This document shows positions 7,601-13,931 of a stretch of 13,931 bases of DNA, one piece after another. Origin of the DNA: Desulfobacteraceae bacterium UBA5852 (GTDB lineage: Bacteria; Desulfobacterota; Desulfobacteria; Desulfobacterales; UBA5852). Position 1 is the first letter of the stretch. Each line of letters opens with the position of its first letter. The notes under the pieces are model-generated. The model was not told the DNA's origin. It worked only from the letters and a program-made list of their open reading frames with translations, and searched no databases. The stretch covers positions 1-13,931 of the forward strand of contig DJGG01000100.1 of assembly GCA_002432195.1 (NCBI GenBank), given 5' to 3'. A program made the translations under genes and the position numbers.

Positions 7601-10600
7601 TCATCCACTATCGCCTGGGGGATTTCCCTCGTGCGGCCGAAGACTATGGGCGTGCGGTCGCGCTGAAGCCCGGCCACCTGGTCTACAAGAAGAACCTGGC
7701 CGACCTCTGCTGTTTCGCCACCGGGCAAACCCAGCAGGCTGTCGCCCTCTACCAGGAAATCATCGCGGAAAATCCCGAAGATATCGAAGTGCGCCTGGGC
7801 CTGGCGAGCGTCTGCATCCATCAAGGACAGATGGCGGATGCCCGCTTTTTCTGCGATCAGGTGCTTCAACTGGATCCGGAAAACCGCGATGCCCTGCAGA
7901 TGCGCGCCATGTTGGAATCCCCTCCGCCTGCCGGCGACGACCGTTCCGCCTGCCGGCAGGAATCGCTTCTGCGGACGGATCTCAAAAACCGCCTCGAGGC
8001 CTTGAAGCAGAAGCCCGACGATGTGGAAACGCTTCTGGCCATTGGCGGGATATGCACGCGACTCGGCCGCGTGACCGACGCCTTGGATTTTTACCTGCGG
8101 GTTCTGAAAAATTCTCCGGGCAACCCGGCGGCCACGGAAAGCGCGCGCCGCGCCTTGGCCGCGCTGAACGGACAGGCGCGAACGCAGGTCGCCGCGGCGG
8201 ACCATCGGCAAGACCCGGGCCCTCCCCATGACATCATCGTCTCCGCCATCGTGTCCGTGTACCAGGCGGAACGCTTCATCCGGGGCTGCCTGGAGGACTT
8301 GGAGAACCAGACCATCGCCCGCCAAATGGAAATCATTGTGATCGATAGCGCCTCCCCGCAGAACGAGGCCGCTGTCGTGCGGGAATTCCAGGCGCGCTTC
8401 GACAATATCCGCTACATCCGCACCGACGTCCGCGAAACGGTATACGCGGCATGGAACCGGGGCGTGCGCGCCGCCCGGGGCAAATACGTCACCAATGCCA
8501 ATGCGGACGACCGCCACATGCCCGACGCCTTCGCGGTGATGTCGCACACCCTGGATGAAAACCCGGATGTGGCCCTGGTATACGCCGACTGCATTATCAC
8601 CGACCGGGAAAACGAAACCTTCGATGCGTGCACCCCGGCCGGCGCCTACCGCTGGCTGGAATGGGACCGCCAACGCCTCCTCCAGGACGGATGCTTCATG
8701 GGCCCCCAGCCCATGTGGCGCCGTTGCGTGCACGCGGAGTACGGAGATTTCGATGCCTCCCTGGTGACTTCCGGAGATTACGAATTCTGGCTGCGGATAT
8801 CCCAAACCCACGCATTCCGGCACATCCCCCGTTTCCTGGGGCTGTACCTGCGCTCCCCCGGCAGCGTGGAGCATACCAACCACGAACGCAAACAAATGGA
8901 AAATCGTAAGATTCTCGAATTCTACCGCCATGCCCATGCAGTGAAGGAAATCGTCAGGCGCCGGCAGGCGCCGCCCCCCGCCGAAGTCCCCGCGGAGATT
9001 CGCGCCCTGGTCGACCAGGCCCAAACCCAATACGAAACCGAAGACTTCGCCGCCGCCTACCGGACCCTTCAGACGGCCCTGGCCCTGGCGCCGGAACACG
9101 GGCCGCTGCATGGCCTGCTCGTGGACGTCGTCCTGGCGGCCGGCGACAAAATGGTTGCCGCAACGCTGTTGCAGACCTGGGAAACACGCCATGACCCGCC
9201 GCCCGCGGTGTTGGTCCTCATGGGCCGGCTGAGCGAGGCCCTCGGCGACACACCCGCAGCGAGCCATCGCGCCGAGCAGGCCATCGCCCTGGATCCAGGC
9301 TGCGCGGGGGGATGGAATCTCGCCGGCGTTCTGGCCTGCCGCCAGGGCGCGACCGAAACCGGTCTGCGGAATTTCGGCAAGGCGGCCGAACTTGACCCCG
9401 CTTGGGGCGAGCCTTGGACCAACATGGGCGTCGTCCACTGGGAAAACGACCGCCCGGAGGAGGCCCTTACCTGCCTGGAAAAGGGCCTGCGCCTTTCACC
9501 CACGGCCGCGAATGCCGCCACGGCCTATCACACGGCCGTGGCCGCCGCCGGACAGTATGCCAGGGCCCTGGAGGTGTTCAGGGGTCTTGCCGCCCGCCGC
9601 CCGCGCTTCCGCAAGGGACGTTACTTGCTGATTGACTCCCTGATCCACCTGAACGACCACCACGGCGCCCTGGAGGCGATCGAGGCCGTCATTCGCGATT
9701 TCGGCAGCGACACCCAATTGCTGGAATCTTCCCTGCGCCTGCGGGCCCACGTCGGCCCTGCCACCGTAGCCGCCGGTAAGCCCGGGTCCATCTCCCTTTG
9801 CATGATCGTGCGCGATGAGCAGGCGAACCTGCCGCGCTGTCTGAGCGCCCTGAAGCCCCTGGTGGATGAACTGGTGGTGGTGGACACGGGTTCCAGTGAT
9901 CACACGCGCGGCATTGCGGAAGTCTTCGGCGCCCGCCTGTTCGATTACCAATGGAACGACGATTTCGCGGCCGCGCGCAATGTCGCTCTCGCCAATGCCC
10001 GGGGAGAATGGATCCTGGTGCTCGATGCCGACGAGGTCGTCGCGACCCAGGATCATGCCAGGATCCGCGACGCCATCGCGGGCGCCCCGGACCGCCGAAC
10101 GGCCTTTGCCATAACGACGCGCAACTACACCCTGCAGTGCAACTCCGTGGACTGGCAGGCCAACGACGGCCGTTACACCGAGGAGGCCGGCGCCGGGTGG
10201 TTCCCCAGTGAAAAAGTGCGCCTCTTCCCCAACGCCCCCGCCATCCGCTTCGAGTACCCCGTGCACGAGTTGGTGGATCCCGCCCTGGCGCGGGCGGGGT
10301 ATGCCGTCGTGCCCTGCTCCGTGCCGGTCCATCATTACGGCAAGCTGGACGCGGTGCGGGCCGATCGCAAGGGCGATCTCTATTACGCCATCGGCCAGCG
10401 CAAATTGTCCGACCTCGGGGAGAACCCGGTGGCCTTGAGGGAGCTGGCCGTGCAGGCCGGCGTGCTGGGGAGATACGAAGAGGCCATCGACTTGTGGCGG
10501 CGCCTCTTGAAGCGCGAACCGGGAAATGCCAAGGCGCTGGTCAATCTCTCCGCCCTTCTGGCGAACGCCGGGCACTATGCGGAGGCCGCCGATACGGCCG

Positions 10601-11019
10601 CCCGGGCGGTCGCGGCGGCGCCGGAGATGAAAGAGGCCGTCTTCAACCTGGCCCGCTGCCGGTTGCTCACCGGCCACGCCCGCGAGGCCGCCAGGGCCTT
10701 CGCCCGGCTGACGGCGGCCCACCCGCGGTATTACCCTGCGGTTTTCCTCCAAGGGTGCGCCGAGATCTGCGGCGGTCGTCCATCGGCGGGGATGCGCACG
10801 CTCCGGTCCTTGCGGAGTTGTCCCTTGTGGCCGGCCCTGGCGCATGCCTTCCAGGAGCTCGCCGAGGCCCTGGTCGGCGCCGGTCAAAGCGGATACGCCG
10901 CCGGCATCCGGCAGGCCGCCGAAAGGCTCGGAACCCGGAACGACGTCACGGCGACGTCGGGCAATGCGCCGCTGGGGGTGGCCATGGGCCACCGGGAGGC
11001 GGCAGCGGTATCCGCTTAG
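4690..11019 (+). CDS. Giant multidomain glycosyltransferase-sulfotransferase with TPR blocks (2109 aa)
   Basis: Domains in order: GT2-A, residues 31-250 (YDDCSSDDS at 66-74; DGAD at 120-123 in place of DXD); GT2-B, 350-560 (VDDASTDGS at 384-392; DGDD at 438-441; YEDFD at 530-534); sulfotransferase, 637-905 (PAPS loop QPRAGSTLLQ at 644-653; second site FLLRNPISVLAS at 759-770; DKTP at 736-739); TPR block, 925-1160; GT2-C, 1182-1400 (VIDSASP; NADD at 1271-1274; SGDYEFW at 1361-1367); TPR block, 1430-1680; GT2-D, 1699-1890 (VVDTGSSDHT; LDADE at 1778-1782); TPR block, 1905-2080. There is no signal peptide or membrane helix, so action is cytosolic. GAGGA 7 bases before ATG 4690 supports this start; an ATG at 4576 would add 38 residues of non-coding-like codons. 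Probable role, from the flagellar neighbours: stepwise assembly of a sulfated glycan on flagellin, with TPRs holding the protein substrate. A lipid-linked or extracellular-polysaccharide acceptor is possible. Domain calls are firm; the substrate is inferred. Confidence 0.9.
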   Translation: MVAPNSSQHDNPYPQDPAPATPILDHVEPTPDITALIYSYNFQENIRECIESVLGQTLRPATIAVYDDCSSDDSWAIIESLARRYPEVIKAHRHPRNIGVTLNLNYGMQRARGDLITWIDGADRWNPRKLELEWQVLRRNPACRLAFSNVRTIEASGEVRDLWDDPEAPAVASGDIFHQVITKTLFPRRRDLFRNHLQYRQVFDQIGFMDENLRLYVDWDFKIRAAERFKAAYTSVATVDYRVPAGGIHSAAADIHRADILAILKKNIPLTRRLSVMSRLRILDTVTQLLNKVQPHADNRRKTRTIAAKAGVPLTSLEDYDRPATLAAPMPPAPEGRADQWLSNDPAHPKISVFITSYNQEEYLAEAIESVLAQTLRPWEIIIVDDASTDGSPEVIRQYVTRYPKLVRGIYHARNTGVTQSRIDALNAVTGDFVTYVDGDDRFLETKLEKEYAALRRRPGAQIAYSNNYYMDVDGERTKVWIEDQKPPEGMVFMQTFGRLYPKMSLYRMELADYHAWKSIGFHDRNLTIYEDFDMRIRMTKTMQTVYHDEPLSEIRDHGTGLSSSRRASHHRSLDYIFQKNRPLLMDLDASKRKAAEAGFRLWARKVGKQVDIQSTADSRTRIPRPSGCQAGFRGQNLIFLISQPRAGSTLLQRIIAGHTDVHSTAEPWIMLHPLHALKRSGIQADYRAPLARQGLEDFLSQFPEGEEVYIESLRSQAAVLYGRALDISGKSYFLDKTPRYYHIIPELFRVFPEARFIFLLRNPISVLASILKTWLQDDVGRLDAHLRQDLYEAPRLLLEGVQLLKENAIVVNYENLVLQPEEVVRRLCIRLDLSYSPTLLDYGFRKAPAGRFGDPLNVHRHQRPVSAYVDKWEQDLHKPESIALALDYLQRLGPQSLAQMGYVFADVEKKLRQAEARATRGHEALDASQTLVRRGEALAARDDLTGAEALFAQALALDPDNADAHNNMGVIHYRLGDFPRAAEDYGRAVALKPGHLVYKKNLADLCCFATGQTQQAVALYQEIIAENPEDIEVRLGLASVCIHQGQMADARFFCDQVLQLDPENRDALQMRAMLESPPPAGDDRSACRQESLLRTDLKNRLEALKQKPDDVETLLAIGGICTRLGRVTDALDFYLRVLKNSPGNPAATESARRALAALNGQARTQVAAADHRQDPGPPHDIIVSAIVSVYQAERFIRGCLEDLENQTIARQMEIIVIDSASPQNEAAVVREFQARFDNIRYIRTDVRETVYAAWNRGVRAARGKYVTNANADDRHMPDAFAVMSHTLDENPDVALVYADCIITDRENETFDACTPAGAYRWLEWDRQRLLQDGCFMGPQPMWRRCVHAEYGDFDASLVTSGDYEFWLRISQTHAFRHIPRFLGLYLRSPGSVEHTNHERKQMENRKILEFYRHAHAVKEIVRRRQAPPPAEVPAEIRALVDQAQTQYETEDFAAAYRTLQTALALAPEHGPLHGLLVDVVLAAGDKMVAATLLQTWETRHDPPPAVLVLMGRLSEALGDTPAASHRAEQAIALDPGCAGGWNLAGVLACRQGATETGLRNFGKAAELDPAWGEPWTNMGVVHWENDRPEEALTCLEKGLRLSPTAANAATAYHTAVAAAGQYARALEVFRGLAARRPRFRKGRYLLIDSLIHLNDHHGALEAIEAVIRDFGSDTQLLESSLRLRAHVGPATVAAGKPGSISLCMIVRDEQANLPRCLSALKPLVDELVVVDTGSSDHTRGIAEVFGARLFDYQWNDDFAAARNVALANARGEWILVLDADEVVATQDHARIRDAIAGAPDRRTAFAITTRNYTLQCNSVDWQANDGRYTEEAGAGWFPSEKVRLFPNAPAIRFEYPVHELVDPALARAGYAVVPCSVPVHHYGKLDAVRADRKGDLYYAIGQRKLSDLGENPVALRELAVQAGVLGRYEEAIDLWRRLLKREPGNAKALVNLSALLANAGHYAEAADTAARAVAAAPEMKEAVFNLARCRLLTGHAREAARAFARLTAAHPRYYPAVFLQGCAEICGGRPSAGMRTLRSLRSCPLWPALAHAFQELAEALVGAGQSGYAAGIRQAAERLGTRNDVTATSGNAPLGVAMGHREAAAVSA

Positions 11020-11024
11020 CCGCC

Positions 11025-11033
11025 CGTGGATAA
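11025..11033 (-). repeat. DnaA-box-like site, one mismatch
   Basis: Read on the minus strand this is TTATCCACG, one mismatch from TTATCCACA. It lies six bases after the stop of the giant gene, in the convergent gap. The GCC extension shared by the other copies is absent, so chance occurrence is quite possible. Confidence 0.25.
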
Positions 11034-11121
11034 ACAAGGATCGAATCGCAAGGCAAGGCCCAGCCGATTTTCACTCCCCAGGCATACGACTGCATGCCGA
11101 GGACGTGGAAGACGGCGGCAA

Positions 11122-11149
11122 CGCCGAGCCGGCGCCCAATGACTTTTTT
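11122..11149 (+). terminator. Weak candidate terminator in the convergent gap
   Basis: A small hairpin, CGCCG-AGC-CGGCG (11122-11134), is followed nine bases later by six T (11144-11149). It lies between the convergent ends of the giant gene (11019) and the acyltransferase (11186). The distance between stem and T run is longer than normal, so support is weak. The rest of the gap (11020-11185) shows nothing convincing. Confidence 0.25.
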
Positions 11150-11185
11150 GGGGATGGATTCTAGGGTCGAAAAGCGGGCGGGCCC

Positions 11186-12046
11186 TCAGTCGGCATGTGT
11201 GGAAACCGCCGCTTCCGCAAGGGTTTCGGACGGCAGGTCAAGGGGTGGCGCGGCCTGGAGGTGATCCCGGATGAATGCCTGCGTCATGGGATCGTAGCGG
11301 TCTGGCCAGCGAGACCAGGTGTGTCCGGATTTCAGCACGACCGCCGGAGCCCCGGCGGCGATGACCTTGGCGGGAATGTCCTTGGTGACGAGGGCACAGG
11401 CGCCGATCACCGAGCCGGCGCCGATGCGGATATTGGGCATCAGAACCGCGCGTCGACCGATCCAGACATGCCTTTGGATGACGGTGCGGTTGGGGGTGTT
11501 GTTAATGATCCTGTTCCGGGCCAGGTCGACGATACCGTGCTGGTCGGAGGATTGGATCAGGATCTCGTCGGACAGCAGACCGTCGCACCCGATGGCCACC
11601 AGCGCATCATCCACCACAATCCGCGCGCCGTTGCAGGTGGTCGCATCCCCCACCAGCAGCCGCGCGTCGCGCCACAGCCGTACATCGAACTGACCCCGGC
11701 ACTGGCGACCGAAGGCGACCAGGGAATTCTCGTGGCCGATGCTCAGCGACAACTGACCGGTCATGGAGGCGATCAGGACGGTGGCTTCCTCGATCACCGC
11801 CTTGGACCCGAAATGGTTGACCAGGAGATGCAAGGCCCGGTCGGTCTTCAGGCGGTGCAAGAGATCGCGGGTCAGAACGAGATGGCACCCCGCGCCGAAC
11901 GACCCGTTGATGCGGGCCAAAGATCCGGCCTCCCTGAAGGGCACCCAAACGAAATCATCCAGCGGCATTCCGCCGGGAAACATATCCTCCGCCCGGCCGA
12001 AGGCCGCGATCTCTTTTGTCAGTCTGTCTGCGAGCGTGCGGCGCAT
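11186..12046 (-). CDS. Hexapeptide-repeat (left-handed beta-helix) O-acyltransferase
   Basis: A 286-residue protein. The C-terminal half has the CoA-dependent acetyltransferase signature: ILIQSSDQHGIVD with likely catalytic H170, then HVWIGRRAVLMPNIRIGAG (193-211), VIGACALVTKDIPA and AGAPAVVLK (231-239). The first 100 residues are a separate helical region of unknown role, longer than in minimal family members. ATG 12046 is preceded by GGGGAGGAG and was chosen over an in-frame TTG at 12109. The gene is last in a minus-strand run flbT-flaF-acyltransferase, 81 bases after flaF. Given that setting and the giant glycosyltransferase facing it, the likely job is O-acetylation of a flagellar glycan or of its sugar precursor in the cytoplasm. 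A role in lipopolysaccharide or capsule modification cannot be excluded. Family is firm, substrate inferred. Confidence 0.87.
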   Translation of the reverse strand: MRRTLADRLTKEIAAFGRAEDMFPGGMPLDDFVWVPFREAGSLARINGSFGAGCHLVLTRDLLHRLKTDRALHLLVNHFGSKAVIEEATVLIASMTGQLSLSIGHENSLVAFGRQCRGQFDVRLWRDARLLVGDATTCNGARIVVDDALVAIGCDGLLSDEILIQSSDQHGIVDLARNRIINNTPNRTVIQRHVWIGRRAVLMPNIRIGAGSVIGACALVTKDIPAKVIAAGAPAVVLKSGHTWSRWPDRYDPMTQAFIRDHLQAAPPLDLPSETLAEAAVSTHAD

Positions 12047-12127
12047 TCTCCTCCCCCGGACAGCGGCCGCTGGGATGGTCTCAAGGATCCCGGCGACATC
12101 CAATCCCAAATCCAGTCGTTCAGCGCC

Positions 12128-12505
12128 TCAGCCTGGACTGCCCCGCAGCCCGGCCGCCAGGTTCTGATTGATGTTGATGATGATGGAAAGCTTTTCCGGG
12201 GCCGGGAAGGCCATGATCTCGAAAATGCGCTTGTCGATGAAGGCCGCCAGGCGCAGGATATCCACGCGCAGTTTCTGGGGCAGCGGGTTGTCCGCACGGG
12301 CCAATTCCCCCTGGAACAGGCTCCAGATCTTCTGGTTGTACTTCAGGGCCTCGTCCAGCCGGCCCTCCAGGCCGGGGCTCTCCCAGCTCTCCTGGCATCT
12401 TTTCAGGCGCAGGGCGGCTTCGCTGAGCACGCGCGCTTCCGTTTCCCGGCCGGAATTCGTGGCCTTGACAACCTTCTGGTAGGCATTCACGGCGTTGCTA
12501 TACAC
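12128..12505 (-). CDS. flaF: Flagellar biosynthesis regulator FlaF
   Basis: A 125-residue, largely helical protein matching FlaF from the N-terminal pattern SNAVNAYQKVVKAT through the conserved middle (EARVLSEAALRLKRC, residues 23-37) to a C-terminal segment ending INININQNLAAGLRG. Length fits the family. In Caulobacter, FlaF is needed for flagellin production after transcription and works opposite to FlbT; that role is carried over here as family knowledge. The start is GTG at 12505, which overlaps the last codons of flbT by eight bases, with AGGAG about ten bases upstream. The overlap suggests translational coupling. It is transcribed with flbT from the promoter at 12953-12982. Confidence 0.9.
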   Translation of the reverse strand: MYSNAVNAYQKVVKATNSGRETEARVLSEAALRLKRCQESWESPGLEGRLDEALKYNQKIWSLFQGELARADNPLPQKLRVDILRLAAFIDKRIFEIMAFPAPEKLSIIININQNLAAGLRGSPG

Positions 12506-12884
12506 GGCGGATCATCTCCTGTTCGTAGGCGATCAGCTTCTGGGCCAGCTTCAGGGCCTGGTAGTAGCGGGCGGCGAGGATCTGCTCGCTGATCTGGTCC
12601 ACCAGCCCCAGGGTGCTGGGCGCGGCCTGCACCAGGCTGCGCATGAGATTCCAATAGGCATTGTGATGATTCACCAGATTTTCCGGGTCGATGTACATCA
12701 ACTGGATGGTGAAGTAGATTTTCTTGACCACACTGTCGGCCTGCGCCTCCCCCATGATGTCCTTCTCGCGCAGCAGGGGGACCTTGTTCTCCACGAAAAT
12801 CTCGATCTTGGCATCACCGTTGCGGATCACCGCGCCGCCGATGATCATGCGTTCCCCGGGTTTGAGCGTCAGTTTGAGGGCCAT
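12498..12884 (-). CDS. flbT: Flagellin synthesis regulator FlbT
   Basis: A 128-residue protein with the FlbT hallmark N-terminus ALKLTLKPGERMIIGGAVIR, followed by IFVENKVPLLREKDIM and the conserved YFTIQLMY segment, then a helical C-terminal half. Family length is about 130-150. In Caulobacter, FlbT binds the 5' leader of flagellin mRNA and promotes its decay when assembly is incomplete, coupling flagellin output to hook completion. ATG 12884 was chosen because it fits the family start and has GGGGAG six bases upstream; in-frame starts at 12890 and 12932 are alternatives. It is first in the flbT-flaF-acyltransferase operon. A possible RNA target, a leader hairpin, lies in front of the flagellin-like gene just upstream. 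Confidence 0.93.
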   Translation of the reverse strand: MALKLTLKPGERMIIGGAVIRNGDAKIEIFVENKVPLLREKDIMGEAQADSVVKKIYFTIQLMYIDPENLVNHHNAYWNLMRSLVQAAPSTLGLVDQISEQILAARYYQALKLAQKLIAYEQEMIRRV

Positions 12885-12952
12885 GGGCATCTCCCCTGCA
12901 GGCAAGGCGTTAATGGGTGGGCGCTGGAGCATGACGCCCGGTCGACAAAGGC

Positions 12953-12982
12953 GTTATAGGAGGCCGCGGCCAGGCTTGTCAA
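12953..12982 (-). promoter_or_regulatory. Sigma-70-type promoter for flbT-flaF-acyltransferase
   Basis: On the minus strand a perfect TTGACA (12982-12977) is followed after 18 bases by TATAAC (12958-12953), five of six matches to TATAAT. The predicted start near 12945 gives a leader of about 60 bases before the flbT ATG. This suggests housekeeping expression of the regulators, distinct from the sigma-54 and sigma-28-like signals elsewhere in the window. Confidence 0.65.
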
Positions 12983-13029
12983 ACCGCGCCCCAGGCGCCC
13001 GTCCCCTCCCATGCGCCGGCAGATGGCGG

Positions 13030-13725
13030 TCACAGATTCTTTTCGGCTTCCCGGATGGCGTTCACCGCGTCGTCGGCCAACTCCGCCCGGCGGCTGCGCA
13101 CCGTGGTCAAGGCCTGGTCCAGCACCTTTCCCAGGGCGGCTATCTCCCGGTCGTCCGCGGATTCCGCCAGCTCCGGAAGATCCAGCCCCTCTTTGCCCGA
13201 ATGCACCGGCTGGCGGTGAATGGTGACCCCCAGGTCCTTGCCCCCCACGCGCACCTGCCAGTCGCTCTCGCCGGAGGCCTCGCCCTGGGCGCCGATGATC
13301 TGGCGGGCGTGCGCGTCGGGGGCCACGCTCAAGCGGTCGGCCAGCTTGCGCAAGCCCGCAAAGTTGTTGAGCAACTCTGCCCGCTCGGCGCTTTCCCGGG
13401 GGTAGGGGGGGGACTGGTAGGGAGGATACCGCTTGACGTACGTGGCCACCTCGTCGGCCATCTGTTCGAGATGGCTCTCGATTTCCCCCATGGCCTGGTC
13501 GGCGATGCGGATGCTGCGCACCACCGCATTGAACTCGGCGTTGAAATTCTGCCAGCGGTTTGCGCCAAAGGGGCTGAGGTCGGTTTTGATGCCGTCGATC
13601 ATTTCCCCGCGCGTGGTGCGGACCTGGTCGCCCGAACCCTCGCCGGCGGCTTCCCCCGCCTCCGGCCGCTGGGGCCGCACGATCTGGGCAAACGTCTGGT
13701 TGGCGGCAATTTTCGAGGTGATCAT
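13030..13725 (-). CDS. Flagellin-like protein (D1-type helical core only)
   Basis: A 231-residue protein, family not certain. The pattern resembles the inner part of flagellin: a long helix at 60-99 (FNAVVRSIRIADQAMGEIES), a second at 110-132 (ERAELLNNFAGLRKLADRLS), a short beta-rich middle (VRVGGKDLGVTI, then GLDLPEL), and a C-terminal helix at 192-229 with LDQALTTVRSRRAEL, as in flagellin C-termini. The conserved D0 ends of flagellin (start NxxSLxAQ-like, end LLR-like) are missing, and the first 50 residues look disordered. It could therefore be a non-polymerising flagellin relative, a junction or cap-associated protein, or an unrelated coiled-coil protein. ATG 13725 follows GAGGG about nine bases upstream. 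Context supports a flagellar role: sigma-28-like promoter, flbT-flaF immediately downstream. A run of eight C in the coding strand (13405-13412) falls at residues 105-107. Confidence 0.65.
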   Translation of the reverse strand: MITSKIAANQTFAQIVRPQRPEAGEAAGEGSGDQVRTTRGEMIDGIKTDLSPFGANRWQNFNAEFNAVVRSIRIADQAMGEIESHLEQMADEVATYVKRYPPYQSPPYPRESAERAELLNNFAGLRKLADRLSVAPDAHARQIIGAQGEASGESDWQVRVGGKDLGVTIHRQPVHSGKEGLDLPELAESADDREIAALGKVLDQALTTVRSRRAELADDAVNAIREAEKNL

Positions 13726-13756
13726 GGTTTGTGCCCTCTTTTTCTGGAGGTTACGG

Positions 13757-13773
13757 CCGGCGCTTCTCGCCGG
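13757..13773 (-). promoter_or_regulatory. Leader hairpin in front of the flagellin-like gene
   Basis: On the minus strand CCGGCG-AGAAG-CGCCGG forms a perfect six-pair all-GC stem with a five-base loop. It lies in the predicted leader between the promoter at 13831-13858 and the ATG at 13725. FlbT is known to act on flagellin mRNA leaders, so this is a candidate FlbT target; the link is inference. Confidence 0.4.
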
Positions 13774-13830
13774 TCGGGCCATTGGATGCGTCCACTTGGG
13801 GACAGGCACACCCCTCTCGTCTCCCGTGTA

Positions 13831-13858
13831 TTATCGGAAACCGGGTGGATTCACTTTA
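13831..13858 (-). promoter_or_regulatory. Sigma-28 (FliA)-like promoter for the flagellin-like gene
   Basis: On the minus strand TAAAGTGA is followed by TCCGATAA with a 12-base gap, against the consensus TAAAGTTT-N11-GCCGATAA. Seven of eight -10 positions match and the spacer is one base long. The predicted start near 13823 gives a leader of about 98 bases. Late flagellar genes, flagellin included, are the usual targets of this sigma factor where it exists; some alphaproteobacteria lack it. Confidence 0.55.
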
Positions 13859-13906
13859 GGCGTATTGCAGGCGGGAACCTTCCGGCCGGGGATCGCGGCA
13901 GGCTCA

Positions 13907-13931
13907 CCTGGGGCGCAGTTTATCCACAGCC
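13907..13931 (+). repeat. 25-bp intergenic element with DnaA box, copy 3 at window end
   Basis: This matches 2919-2943 at 21 of 25 positions and contains a perfect DnaA box TTATCCACA at 13920-13928. Its last 13 bases are identical to the first 13 of the window. It lies upstream of the flagellin-like gene promoter, and the window stops inside it. Confidence 0.4.

Noticed and set aside
7192..11037. Two long minus-strand frames (7192-9438 and 9496-11037) opposite the giant gene
   Set aside because: No domain motifs; they mirror the continuous plus-strand TPR and GT2 coding sequence.
11195..12592. Plus-strand 465-codon frame across the acyltransferase and flaF
   Set aside because: It spans two well-identified minus-strand genes and contains no recognisable family motif.
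12984..12998. GCGCC-CCA-GGCGC hairpin after the flagellin-like gene as a terminator
   Set aside because: The stem is only five pairs and no U run follows on the minus strand; it also abuts the flbT promoter.
1..13931. Identical 13 bases at both window ends taken as proof of a circular element
   Set aside because: Thirteen bases is too short, a related copy lies internally at 2933-2943, and no replication or mobilisation genes are present.

Overview
The window looks like a piece of a flagellar accessory locus from a GC-rich alphaproteobacterium in the broad sense. The firmest marker is the adjacent pair flbT and flaF, regulators of flagellin synthesis that are characteristic of Alphaproteobacteria and their relatives, magnetococci included. 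No genus can be fixed from sequence alone. Base composition is roughly two-thirds G+C by eye, so long open frames on the wrong strand are common and were discarded.

Left third (about 1-4560): a signalling cluster. A single-domain response regulator (155-616, minus) is followed by a soluble PAS/histidine kinase/receiver hybrid (908-2449, minus), which shares a likely operon with a small unknown protein (2463-2792, minus). Divergent from these is a second kinase-like protein (3222-4559, plus). It has an intact ATP-binding domain, but its phosphoacceptor region appears duplicated and has lost the histidine in both copies. The 429-base gap between the divergent operons carries two back-to-back sigma-54-type (-24/-12) promoter candidates.

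Centre (4690-11019, plus): one 2109-residue protein with four family-2 glycosyltransferase domains, one PAPS-type sulfotransferase domain and three TPR blocks. No signal peptide or membrane segment is visible, so it should be cytosolic. A perfect 14-bp inverted repeat sits just before its Shine-Dalgarno sequence.

Right third (11186-13931, minus): a hexapeptide-repeat O-acyltransferase, flaF and flbT form an operon behind a good sigma-70 promoter. Upstream of flbT is a 231-residue protein that resembles the D1 core of flagellin without the D0 ends. It has a sigma-28-like promoter and a leader hairpin.

Working model (inference): the giant transferase and the acyltransferase build and decorate (sugars, sulfate, acyl group) a glycan on flagellin or a flagellin-like protein in the cytoplasm before export. 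FlbT and FlaF tune production of that protein, and the nearby kinases tie the locus to sigma-54-dependent control. No classical full-length flagellin gene lies within the window. A short DnaA-box-like word recurs in four gene-free gaps, including both window ends.
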